Positions 55,062-63,087 of a stretch of DNA of 64,000 bases are shown piece by piece. Position numbers and translations under genes: made by a program. Location of the stretch: contig NZ_CP137642.1 of NCBI RefSeq assembly GCF_033472595.1, forward strand, positions 1,907,384 to 1,971,383, in the 5' to 3' direction. Each line of letters begins with the position of its first letter. The stretch's first letter is position 1. The stretch is from Methanoculleus receptaculi (GTDB lineage Archaea > Halobacteriota > Methanomicrobia > Methanomicrobiales > Methanoculleaceae). A model generated the notes under the pieces. It made no database searches and had not been told where the DNA came from. It saw nothing but the letters and a program-made list of their open reading frames with translations.

Positions 55062-55610
55062 ATGAACGAACCGCTCCGCAAGGCTGTCCACCTCATCTTT
55101 GGTCTTGCTATCGCCTGCTTCATCCTCTTCTCGGAGCGCAAACTCGCCCTCTACGCCCTTGTAATCGCCCTTTTTCTGGGTTTCATCCTCTCCGATGCCC
55201 TCTCCCGGGGCTACACCATCCCTGGCGTCTCAAAGATCATCGCGACCCTGGAGCGCCGGGATGTCCTCCCGGGGAAAGGAGCACTCTTCTTTGCTCTCGG
55301 TGCGCTCTTCTCTCTGACTTTCTTTCCAAAGGAGGTCACCTTCATCGGCCTCGTGGTGCTCGCGCTCCTCGACAGCGTCACCACCCTCGTCGGCCTCAGG
55401 TTTGGCAGGACGCGGATCTACAACCACAAATCCATCGAGGCCACACTCGCAGGGTTTGCGGCGACGACCGCCGCCCTCCTCTTCCTCATACCGGCCCACG
55501 CAGCCATCCTCACATCTGCAGCCGCAGCGTTTGCCGAACTCGTAAGCCCCGTGGACGACAACCTGATCGTGCCGGCCGTCGTCTGCATCGTCCTCACGGT
55601 GCTGTTTTAG
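55062..55610 (+). CDS. CTP-dependent polyprenol kinase-like membrane protein
   Basis: A 182-residue membrane protein of the dolichol kinase/VTE5-like group (CDP-type): NEPLRKAVHLIFGLAIACF matches the RK..H start, RRDVLPGKGALFFALGAL is the conserved central block, and VVLALLDSVTTLVGLRFGRT the cytosolic Asp motif. Five or six hydrophobic segments. Likely phosphorylates an isoprenoid alcohol. ATG 55062 follows AGGGGTG closely; forty upstream codons are open but lie across the divergent promoter. Its last 17 bases overlap a small gene on the other strand. Confidence 0.8.
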   Translation: MNEPLRKAVHLIFGLAIACFILFSERKLALYALVIALFLGFILSDALSRGYTIPGVSKIIATLERRDVLPGKGALFFALGALFSLTFFPKEVTFIGLVVLALLDSVTTLVGLRFGRTRIYNHKSIEATLAGFAATTAALLFLIPAHAAILTSAAAAFAELVSPVDDNLIVPAVVCIVLTVLF

Positions 55611-55800
55611 GGACGCTCTTCCCGGAGCCCCCCTGCCCCTCTATCTCAGGATCTCCGCTGGCGTGGGAGTGGTGGTCGCACTCTGGACAGGTGGCGAAGA
55701 CACCACAGGCTGAGCAGTCCTCGCCGGTGCAGGGCTGGACGCGGATCGTGACGTTTGTCCTCGGAAACTCCTGCCGTATGTCGTCCTCCAAGTGTTTCAC
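55594..55800 (-). CDS. Small Cys-rich protein
   Basis: A 68-residue frame from a GTG start: KHLEDDIRQEFPRTNVTIRV then CTGEDCSACGVFATCPEC, five cysteines in 18 residues suggesting a zinc ribbon or metal site. The helix-strand opening looks like real protein. The Gly/Ser/Lys tail does not. It lies 53 bases downstream of pyruvate kinase on the same strand and overlaps the kinase-like gene on the other. Confidence 0.5.
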   Translation of the reverse strand: MKHLEDDIRQEFPRTNVTIRVQPCTGEDCSACGVFATCPECDHHSHASGDPEIEGQGGSGKSVPKTAP

Positions 55801-55853
55801 TCCAGCGGGATAGGGTTTGTGTCCCGGCAGGAGGGGCCAGAGTTCTTTTCCTC

Positions 55854-57338
55854 TCAGTCGAGCGTGAGGATGACAAGCGAGTTCGTCCCCCTGCCACCAG
55901 GGGAGACACCTTCCGTCAGGACCACGCGTTCACCGGGCGCTACCAGTCCCGATTCCCTGATCATATCCAGGATCGCACGATGCCGGTAGTCTTTCTCGCT
56001 CTTGACCAGGAACGGGCAAACCCCGCAGGAGAACGCCAGGAACCTGAAGGTCTCAGGGCTCCGGGTGAAGGCCAGGATCCATGCCGCCGGTTTGAACCGG
56101 GATATGCTGCGTGGCGTCGTACCGCTGCGGGTTGGTGTGAGGACGTAACGGATACCGAGCGCATCCAGCGCCTGGATGACGTTAAGCGAGACCACATCGT
56201 TGACCGTGATCCTCTCCCGTTCCATCCCCTGCCGGAAGTGCTCCAGGGTGGCAGACCCCGTCCCGATAACCTGGCGGCTGGCCTCGGTTGAACGGGCTAT
56301 CTTTGCCATCATCGCGACCGTCTCGACGGGATGGTTCCCGATGGAGGTCTCTTCCGAGAGCATGACGGCATCCGTGCCGTCCAGGATGGCGTTTGCGACA
56401 TCGGTGACCTCTGCCCGGGTTGGCCGGATGTTCTCGGTCATCGACATCAGCATCTGGGTTGCGGTGATCACCGGCCGGCCCAGGATGTTGGCCTTAAGGA
56501 TGATCCGTTTCTGCACGATGGGGACATCCTCGATGGGCGTCTGGATACCCAGGTCTCCACGGGCGATCATGACACCGTCGGTCTCCTGGAGGATGGCATC
56601 GATATTCGCGAGCGCCTCCGCCCGCTCGATCTTTGCGATCACATGGATGGACTTCCCGAACCGCGCTGCATGCTCCCGCGCCCTCCGTATATCCTCCGCC
56701 CGCCGGACAAAAGATATGCCAAAGACATCGAGCCCCTCGGAGAGCCCGAACTCGATGCACTCAAGGTCACGCGGTGTTGGGGCGCTGACCGCAAGGACGC
56801 TCTCACCACCTATAACGCTCACACCCTTCCTGGATAGCAGCGGCCCGCCGAGAACCACCCTGGCCATGACCTCCCGCTCCCGGGCCTCCTCGACCTGCAC
56901 CTGCAGGAACCCGTCGCCCAGGTAGATGGTGCTCCCCGGTGAGACCATCTGCGGAAACTGCTCAAAATCGACCGGGATCGTGAAAGGATCGTCTGATGCA
57001 GCGGCGGGCACCAGGGTGACGCTCTCGCCCTTCTGGAGGATCATGGGCTCCTCTGCGAGGGCTCCAACCCGGATCTTTGGCCCCGGCAGGTCAATCAGGA
57101 TCGTGACAGGCAAACCGGTCTCCTCCGAGGCCGCCCGGATGTTACGGATGTTCTCTCTGTGCTCCTCGAACGTTCCGTGGGCAAGGTTGAGCCGGGCAAC
57201 GTTCATACCGGCCTGGATCATCCGGACAAGCACCTCGCACGACCGGGAAGCGGGCCCGATGGTCGAGACTATCTTTGTCCTGTGGTCAGGGAGGGTTATC
57301 CGTCTCCCCCCAGAACCTGGGGCTGTATTGTATATCAT
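55854..57338 (-). CDS. pyk: Pyruvate kinase
   Basis: A 494-residue enzyme that makes pyruvate and ATP from phosphoenolpyruvate. TKIVSTIGPASRSCEVLVRM, MNVARLNLAHGTFEEH, IDLPGPKIRVG, VIAKIERAEALANID, DGVMIARGDLGIQTPIEDVP and TDAVMLSEETSIGNHPVETV cover the A and B domains; the C domain ends GVSPGGRGTNSLVI. Length is normal. It is downstream of the cbiMNQO block with a 65-base gap and the same strand; a palindrome GGCAGCGCTGCC lies in the gap (about 57352-57363). Confidence 0.96.
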   Translation of the reverse strand: MIYNTAPGSGGRRITLPDHRTKIVSTIGPASRSCEVLVRMIQAGMNVARLNLAHGTFEEHRENIRNIRAASEETGLPVTILIDLPGPKIRVGALAEEPMILQKGESVTLVPAAASDDPFTIPVDFEQFPQMVSPGSTIYLGDGFLQVQVEEAREREVMARVVLGGPLLSRKGVSVIGGESVLAVSAPTPRDLECIEFGLSEGLDVFGISFVRRAEDIRRAREHAARFGKSIHVIAKIERAEALANIDAILQETDGVMIARGDLGIQTPIEDVPIVQKRIILKANILGRPVITATQMLMSMTENIRPTRAEVTDVANAILDGTDAVMLSEETSIGNHPVETVAMMAKIARSTEASRQVIGTGSATLEHFRQGMERERITVNDVVSLNVIQALDALGIRYVLTPTRSGTTPRSISRFKPAAWILAFTRSPETFRFLAFSCGVCPFLVKSEKDYRHRAILDMIRESGLVAPGERVVLTEGVSPGGRGTNSLVILTLD

Positions 57339-57403
57339 TGAGTAGTCTTCGGGCAGCGCTGCCGGATTAACCTTCCCCCGGGGGATGGGTTCTGGAAATA
57401 CCG

Positions 57404-58609
57404 TCAGGAGGAGATCCGTCCTCCAATGGCACCGTGGCGCCCTTTATGTTCCTCCACCGGGATAACCGGGATCTTCTGGCCGCTCTCGGCGCTGTACTCC
57501 GCTATGCGCCGTTTGACATGTTCTACCATTCCACCGCTTGTGATGATGAGCGAGTCCTCCCCGATCAGGGCTTTCAGGATGCACCGGTCGATAACACCGT
57601 AGGTGTAGTCAGGGTAGATCCGCTCGCGGCCGGCAAACTCCTTTGCACGTGTCCCCATGGCGCCGACATGTTCCACGGCCCCGGACTCTATAAACCGCCG
57701 CAGTTCATCGCCGCATACCCTCTCGGCGTCGCAGAGGTAGACATCGCCCACCCGTTCCCCTGTCCGGATGTGGCCGTGGAGGATCCGCTCGATCCTGTCG
57801 GTGAACTCGAGCACGCTCTTTGGGGGAGCGTCCCGGTCGATGATGCCCCGGAAAGCAAGCTCGTTGTAGAGGTCGAGCAGGGCCGGGGGTTTCAACCTTG
57901 CCGCCGCCAGGAGACCGGGGTCGGAGAAGACCTCCTCTGGCGACCCCCGTGCAAGGATCCTCCCCCTCTCCATCAGTATTGCTGAGTCAGCCCAGCGGTA
58001 GGCGAGTTCGACGTCGTGGGTGGATATGAGCACCGTCCGGCCGCTGGAAGCGAGTTCGTCGAGGAGTTCCATCACCTCCTCAGCGCTTGCGGGGTCAAGG
58101 GTGTTCGTCGGTTCGTCAAAGACAAGGACGTCCGGCTCCATCGCCAGGATGCCCGCGATTGCAACCCGCTTCTTCTCCCCGCCGGAGAGGTGGTGGGGCG
58201 GGCGTCTCTCGTATCCCTGGAGACCGACGTAGCCGAGAGCGTCCCGCACCGCCTTCCGGACAGCATCCGGAGGAAGACCAAGGTTCAGCGGCCCGAAGGC
58301 CACGTCCGCCTCCACCGTCGGTGCGATGATCTGGAGATCGGGGTTCTGGAAGACAAACCCGACCCGGCGCCGGAGGTCGCGGAGGCTCCGGTTGTCGTAG
58401 GCGATCGGTCGGCCGGCGAACCGGATCTCTCCCCTGTCCGGCCGGAGCATACCGTTGAACATCAGGAGGAGTGTTGACTTGCCGGCGCCGTTAGGGCCGA
58501 CGATAGCGGTCTTTGACCCGGCCTCGATCCGGAGGCTCACGCCGGCGAGGGCGGCAGGGCCGTTCGGGTAGGTGTAGGTGAGATTCTCGGTCTCGATGAG
58601 TGTTCTCAT
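57404..58609 (-). CDS. cbiO: Cobalt ECF transporter ATPase CbiO with extra C-terminal domain
   Basis: A 401-residue protein. Residues 1-275 are a complete ECF-type ATPase: Walker A GPNGAGKSTL (38-47), Q-loop FVFQNPDLQ, signature LSGGEKKR (141-148), Walker B VLVFDEPTNT. Ordinary CbiO ends here. Residues about 285-401 form an added domain (HIRTGERVGDVYLCDAERVC, EHVGAMGTRAKEFAGRERIY, SLIITSGGMVEHVKRRIAEY, VIPVEEHKGRHGAIGGRI) that I do not recognise; its alternating strands and glycine loops suggest an alpha/beta fold. It may sense nucleotides or metal. Overlaps cbiQ by 4 bases. Confidence 0.92.
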   Translation of the reverse strand: MRTLIETENLTYTYPNGPAALAGVSLRIEAGSKTAIVGPNGAGKSTLLLMFNGMLRPDRGEIRFAGRPIAYDNRSLRDLRRRVGFVFQNPDLQIIAPTVEADVAFGPLNLGLPPDAVRKAVRDALGYVGLQGYERRPPHHLSGGEKKRVAIAGILAMEPDVLVFDEPTNTLDPASAEEVMELLDELASSGRTVLISTHDVELAYRWADSAILMERGRILARGSPEEVFSDPGLLAAARLKPPALLDLYNELAFRGIIDRDAPPKSVLEFTDRIERILHGHIRTGERVGDVYLCDAERVCGDELRRFIESGAVEHVGAMGTRAKEFAGRERIYPDYTYGVIDRCILKALIGEDSLIITSGGMVEHVKRRIAEYSAESGQKIPVIPVEEHKGRHGAIGGRISS

Positions 58610-59382
58610 AGTATCCGCAGACCCCCGGTTGTGAGCGATACCCAGAGCACCGCCCCGAGGTATGCCAGGGCCAGCGCGAGCGATAGACCCGAGACTGTCT
58701 GGCTCTCCTCGGGGACGGCCAGCACCCCATCGTAGCAGCGGGCGTCCATCGCCATAACCAGGGCTTCCCCGCTCTCCCAGGTCCGGATGAACAGCGCTCC
58801 GGCAAGCATCCCGAGAGAGTTCACCGACTCCCTGAACCGGCCATACCCGAGCCGCATCACCTGCGAGCGGTAGATCTCGCCGGCCTCATCGATGAGTATG
58901 AAGATGAACCGGTAGGTCAGCATGGCCAGATCGATGAGAACGGTGGGCACCCGGAGGCGATGGAGCAGATCGAAGACCTCGGTCATCGGTGTCGTGAGCG
59001 CGATGAAGTAGAGCGAGCACATCCCCCCGAAGACCCTTGCAAGGACCAGGATGGCGAGGTTTGCGCCGTCCGTTGTGACCGCGAGCGGGAGGCCGGGAAC
59101 CTCGATGAGGACCGTCCCGCTCCCGGTGACGAAGAGGATGACGATGATGCCCATAACCGCAAACGAGACCGGGATGAGGAGAAGTCTGGCGTAGAACCGT
59201 GCAGGTATCTTTGCAAGAAGAAGGATGGCGGCGCTCATCGAGGCCGCGACCAGCAGGGGGGCGATCGGGCCCGACGATGAGACGCAGAGGAGGATGCTCG
59301 CGACCCCCAGTAACAACTTGAGCCACGGGGCTGTCTCCCGGAGTCCGTTTCCGCGGGCGAGGTCTTCGAGCATCTCGTGCAT
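58606..59382 (-). CDS. cbiQ: Cobalt ECF transporter transmembrane protein CbiQ
   Basis: A 258-residue T-component with six or so hydrophobic segments. AMDARCYDGVL near the C-terminus (residues about 210-220) and SQVMRLGYGRFRESVNSLGM are the conserved cytosolic coupling helices with Ala-Arg-Gly-like motifs that contact the ATPases. It links CbiM to CbiO. Stop overlaps the cbiO start by 4 bases; cbiN ends 14 bases upstream. Confidence 0.92.
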   Translation of the reverse strand: MHEMLEDLARGNGLRETAPWLKLLLGVASILLCVSSSGPIAPLLVAASMSAAILLLAKIPARFYARLLLIPVSFAVMGIIVILFVTGSGTVLIEVPGLPLAVTTDGANLAILVLARVFGGMCSLYFIALTTPMTEVFDLLHRLRVPTVLIDLAMLTYRFIFILIDEAGEIYRSQVMRLGYGRFRESVNSLGMLAGALFIRTWESGEALVMAMDARCYDGVLAVPEESQTVSGLSLALALAYLGAVLWVSLTTGGLRIL

Positions 59383-59396
59383 ACTATCTCATCAGT

Positions 59397-59675
59397 TCAG
59401 GCGGTCTTCTTGCCGGCCTGCCAGTATCCGAAGACGTAACCTATGATCACCGCGCCGATGGCGGCCTGCAGGGCAAAGAGGAGCGACTCGATCTCGCCGC
59501 TCGGCGGCTCCCAGAACGGCTCAATCCAGGGCTCGTAACCCGAGGCCTCGATGAGTTCTGCGGCCTCGCCGTCAGCCCCTTCCCAGGATTTATCGCCGGC
59601 AGAGTCCTGAAACAGGAATACGCAGGCAAATATGATTATTATAGCGGCGACCGCGATCTCCATGCCGTGCTTCAT
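59397..59675 (-). CDS. cbiN: Cobalt transport protein CbiN
   Basis: A 92-residue protein with two transmembrane helices (residues about 6-23 and 68-86) and an external loop containing SWEGADGEAAELIEASGYEP, typical of CbiN. Its presence points to cobalt rather than nickel as the substrate of the transporter. Start overlaps the cbiM stop by 4 bases. Confidence 0.92.
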   Translation of the reverse strand: MKHGMEIAVAAIIIIFACVFLFQDSAGDKSWEGADGEAAELIEASGYEPWIEPFWEPPSGEIESLLFALQAAIGAVIIGYVFGYWQAGKKTA

Positions 59676-60364
59676 GCGGCAGCCTCCTTCAGTTTCTGGA
59701 TGGTGCTCTCGGGAAGGAGGTTCAGGCGGATCAGGATCTCGGGTTTGAGGTGGACTATGTACTTAAAGACCAGGGCTATGATTGCACCCTCGATGATGGC
59801 AAGCGGCACCTGTGTAACGGCAAATATCGCTGCAAATGCCGTGAACGCTCCAACGAACCCAGTGGTGCCAGGGAACGCAAGTGCAAGCTGGACGGATGTG
59901 ACGACGTATGTGAAGAGATCCGCAAGCGCTGCAGCGGCAAAGACCGTGGCGTAGGTGTTCGCGCCCGCCCGCGTCCCTGCCTTGTAGACCAGCCAGGCAA
60001 CGACCGGACCGGCGATCCCCATCGAGAATACGTTTGCCCCGAGGGTGGTTATCCCGCCGTGCGCCAGGAAGACCGCCTGAAAAACTAGGACGATCAGCCC
60101 GAGAACACCTGTGATGCAGGGGCCGAAGAGGACGGCCCCAAGCCCCGTTCCGGTGGGGTGGGAGCAACTCCCGGTGAACGAGGGGAGTTTGAGCGAGGAG
60201 AGGACAAAGACAAAGGCACCTGCAACCGCAAGGAGCGGCAGCGTCTCGCGCCTCTCTTTTACAAGCCGGTTTAACTGGTATACTCCAAAGACTATGAAGG
60301 GCAGGGAGACAAGGAACCAGATCTCCCACCAGGGACTGGGCAAGAATCCTTCCATTATGTGCAT
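59672..60364 (-). CDS. cbiM: Cobalt-binding ECF S-component CbiM
   Basis: A 230-residue membrane protein beginning MHIMEGFLP; in this family the N-terminal amine and His2 bind the metal. Seven hydrophobic segments; SFTGSCSHPTGTGLGAVLFG contains the conserved His of the site. First gene of cbiMNQO. Upstream 128 bases are AT-rich and shared with the divergent cbiA. Confidence 0.94.
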   Translation of the reverse strand: MHIMEGFLPSPWWEIWFLVSLPFIVFGVYQLNRLVKERRETLPLLAVAGAFVFVLSSLKLPSFTGSCSHPTGTGLGAVLFGPCITGVLGLIVLVFQAVFLAHGGITTLGANVFSMGIAGPVVAWLVYKAGTRAGANTYATVFAAAALADLFTYVVTSVQLALAFPGTTGFVGAFTAFAAIFAVTQVPLAIIEGAIIALVFKYIVHLKPEILIRLNLLPESTIQKLKEAAA

Positions 60365-60492
60365 CTTATCACTCCTGACCGCTCTCGCAGCGGTAAAACA
60401 AATTTTTTTGATCTAATGTAAAACATTTTAATATATCATGGTTATTTGTGGTCATATTTATCTCCTCCGGTATTCAACACTCCGGGATCGTT
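60365..60492. promoter_or_regulatory. Shared control region of cbiMNQO and cbiA
   Basis: The AT-rich centre has CATTTTAATATATCATG (about 60424-60440), usable as TATA in both directions, and a perfect palindrome ATGT-AAA-ACAT (60416-60426). A further inverted repeat ACCGCTctcgcAGCGGT (about 60377-60392) lies in the cbiM leader. These are candidate sites for a cobalt or corrinoid regulator; none is a known one. Confidence 0.45.
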
Positions 60493-61824
60493 ATGCACCG
60501 GATTCCACGCATCGTTCTCGCAGGAACCCACAGCGGCTGCGGTAAGACCACGATTGCAAGCGGGCTGATGGCAGCACTCGCGGCCAGGGGGCTCGCTGTC
60601 CAGCCATTCAAGGTGGGCCCGGACTTCATCGACCCCACGCACCACTCGGCCATCTGCGGCCGGCCGTCCCGCAACCTCGACCCATTCATGATGGGTGAGG
60701 CGGGGGTGCGTGAGACGTTTATCAGGGGATCCGCCGGCGCCGGGATCGCTCTCATCGAGGGGGTGATGGGGCTCTACGACGGTCTCGAAGGGACGGATAT
60801 CGCGAGCACGGCGCACGTTGCAAAGATCCTGGACGCCCCGGTCATCCTGGTGGTGGATGCGGGGGGTGCGTCACGAAGCGTCCATGCCATGGTCAGGGGC
60901 TACGCGGGGTTCGACCCTGAGGTCAGGGTCGCCGGGGTCATAATCAACCGGATCGGGAGCCCCCGCCACCTTGCCATGATCGAGGAGACAGAGAGCCTCC
61001 CGATATACGGGGCGGTGCCGCGGCGAAACGATCTCGCGGTCGAGAGCCGGCACCTCGGGCTTGCGATGGCGGCCGAGACCGGGATGATGGCGCGATACGG
61101 CGCGGTGGTGGAGGAGACCTGCGATCTCGATGCGATCATCGGCCTGGCCGCCTCAGCCCCGCCGCTCACTGACCCGGGAATGGCGATGCCCCGCCAGGAG
61201 ACCCGGGTGCGGATCGGTGTTGCTGACGATGCGGCGTTCTGCTTCTACTACGCCGATAACCTGGAGAGACTTGCCCGGGCGGGTGCGGATCTGGCATTCT
61301 TCTCGCCGATGGCCGACCGTCTGCCTGAGGTGGACGCCCTCTACCTCGGCGGCGGCTACCCCGAACTGCACGCGGGGGCTCTCTCCTCGTCCAGGTGCCG
61401 GGAAGATCTCCGCCGGGCGGTCGATGACGGGATGCCCGTATACGCGGAGTGCGGCGGGCTCTTATACCTCAGCGAACGGCTCACCACCGACGGGGCTGAT
61501 TACCCGATGGCGGGCATCCTCCCGGCAACCGCGGAGATGACCGGGCGCATCCAGGCTCTCGGGTATGTGGAGGCCAGGGTTGCCGGCGGGGCACCGGTGC
61601 TTGCGCCTGGCTCCCTCTTCCGGGGCCACGAGTTTCATTACTCGCGCCTGGAGTGCGCCCGCGACGCAAGGTTCGCACTGGAACTCAGCCGCGGCCGCGG
61701 GATCGACGAGGGGAGGGACGGGCTCGCCGCCGGCAGCGCGGTCGGGCAGTACACCCACGCCTACTTCACGGACGAGTTTGCGCAGACGCTTGTTAAAGCC
61801 GCTGCCAGGTTCAGGCGGTCTTAG
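60493..61824 (+). CDS. cbiA: Cobyrinate a,c-diamide synthase
   Basis: A 443-residue CobB/CbiA enzyme that amidates the a and c side chains of cobyrinate with glutamine and ATP. Walker A GTHSGCGKTT (11-20), KVGPDFIDPTHHSAICGR, LIEGVMGLYDGLEG, VDALYLGGGYPELHAGAL, and the class I amidotransferase Cys in YAECGGLLYLSERL are present. The nickel-sirohydrochlorin amidase of F430 synthesis (CfbB) is a close relative and cannot be excluded by eye; the position opposite cbiMNQO favours cobalamin. Start ATG 60493 (MHRIPRIVLAG); a GTG at 60448 is in frame but overlaps the promoter. Confidence 0.88.
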   Translation: MHRIPRIVLAGTHSGCGKTTIASGLMAALAARGLAVQPFKVGPDFIDPTHHSAICGRPSRNLDPFMMGEAGVRETFIRGSAGAGIALIEGVMGLYDGLEGTDIASTAHVAKILDAPVILVVDAGGASRSVHAMVRGYAGFDPEVRVAGVIINRIGSPRHLAMIEETESLPIYGAVPRRNDLAVESRHLGLAMAAETGMMARYGAVVEETCDLDAIIGLAASAPPLTDPGMAMPRQETRVRIGVADDAAFCFYYADNLERLARAGADLAFFSPMADRLPEVDALYLGGGYPELHAGALSSSRCREDLRRAVDDGMPVYAECGGLLYLSERLTTDGADYPMAGILPATAEMTGRIQALGYVEARVAGGAPVLAPGSLFRGHEFHYSRLECARDARFALELSRGRGIDEGRDGLAAGSAVGQYTHAYFTDEFAQTLVKAAARFRRS

Positions 61825-61859
61825 AATCCGGTGCTTGAAGAGGCCAGGAGGATGAGCCG

Positions 61860-63050
61860 TTGAGAGCCGGTGAACTGCGGTGTCTGCGTGAGCGCATCGC
61901 CGCGTCGCCTGACGCGATCCTGGTGATGGTCGTGCTCGTCATCTTCATGGACATGATGATCTACGGCCTCCTGATCCCGATCTTCCCGCAGTATGCCTCG
62001 AGCCTCAGCGTGGAGGAATCGGTCATCGGGGTCATATTCGGGCTGTACGCTGCCATGCTTCTTGTATTCTCCATACCGATGGGGCTCCTTTCCGATCGGC
62101 TGGGGCGCCGACCGCTCATAGTCGTAGGGATGCTCCTCCTTGCTCTTGCAACAGCCCTCTTTGGGCTCTCCAACACGGTTCTGCACCTGGCCGCCGCCAG
62201 GACTGTCCAGGGCATATCGGCGGCGGCGACCTGGTCTGCAGGGCTTGCGCTCATCGCCGATACATGCGATCCCGCCAGGCTCGGGGAGAAGATGGGGATC
62301 GCGTTGTCGTCGGTCGGGCTCGGCACGGTTCTTGGGCCGGTCGCCGGCGGGCTGCTGTTTGAGTATGCCGGCCACACCGCGACCTTCATACTCCCGGCGA
62401 TCCTGGCGGCGGTCATCGGTCTCATCGTCCTTGCGGTCCCGGTGCAGACGTGCCGGCGAGAGAGCCCATACCTCCTCCCGCGGGGCGCGCTCCCCTGCCT
62501 CGCGGTCTGTGCGGCAGTGATCGTCGCGGTCTCCGGGACATACGGCGTGATCGACCCCTACCTCCCCGTCCACCTCTATGCAGCCTTTTCCGCCTCGCCG
62601 GGAATGATCGGGGGCATGTTTGCGGTTCTGGCGGCCGCGGCCATAATCGTCCAGCCAGCCACAGGCCGGGTCTATGACCGCTGCGGCGGGAGCCGCTACC
62701 TTATACCCGGCGGGCTCGTCCTTGCCGGGGCCGCGATCCTGGCTGCCGTGGAGGCGGAGACCGTCCTCCTCACCGCCGTTTCGGTCTTCACGCTGGGGGT
62801 CGGGCTTGGCTCTGCCCTGGTGCCGGTGATGCCGATCCTGGCAGAGATCTACCGCAGCCACGGTTCGCAGGGCGCCGCCTACGGCATATACAACACTTTC
62901 TACTCTGCGGGGCTCTCTGCGGGGCCGTTTGCAGGGGCGGTGATCCTGGCGAAGTGGGCCTTACCGACTCTATTCCTGCTGCTGGCAGTTATCCTCGCGG
63001 CTACAGGGGTCTTATGCTGGTCAGCCATCGGGAGAGCCGGCTGGCGCTGA
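61860..63050 (+). CDS. MFS transporter
   Basis: A 396-residue carrier with twelve hydrophobic segments in two six-helix halves. The loop 2-3 motif is GLLSDRLGRRPLIVVG, a good DHA-type signature; the second half has GRVYDRCGGSRYLIPGG. Most like drug/proton antiporters. The start is TTG at 61860, since GGAGG sits 10 bases before it and no ATG in frame is near. It follows cbiA by 35 bases on the same strand, so a link to corrinoid or precursor movement is possible but unproven. Confidence 0.88.
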   Translation: MRAGELRCLRERIAASPDAILVMVVLVIFMDMMIYGLLIPIFPQYASSLSVEESVIGVIFGLYAAMLLVFSIPMGLLSDRLGRRPLIVVGMLLLALATALFGLSNTVLHLAAARTVQGISAAATWSAGLALIADTCDPARLGEKMGIALSSVGLGTVLGPVAGGLLFEYAGHTATFILPAILAAVIGLIVLAVPVQTCRRESPYLLPRGALPCLAVCAAVIVAVSGTYGVIDPYLPVHLYAAFSASPGMIGGMFAVLAAAAIIVQPATGRVYDRCGGSRYLIPGGLVLAGAAILAAVEAETVLLTAVSVFTLGVGLGSALVPVMPILAEIYRSHGSQGAAYGIYNTFYSAGLSAGPFAGAVILAKWALPTLFLLLAVILAATGVLCWSAIGRAGWR

Positions 63051-63087
63051 AGATACGTTCTTTGCGTTCCCGGCCAAAACGTGAGGT

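Noticed and set aside
60365-60492. Cobalamin riboswitch upstream of cbiM or cbiA
   Set aside because: No B12-box-like sequence is present and the leaders are too short for one.
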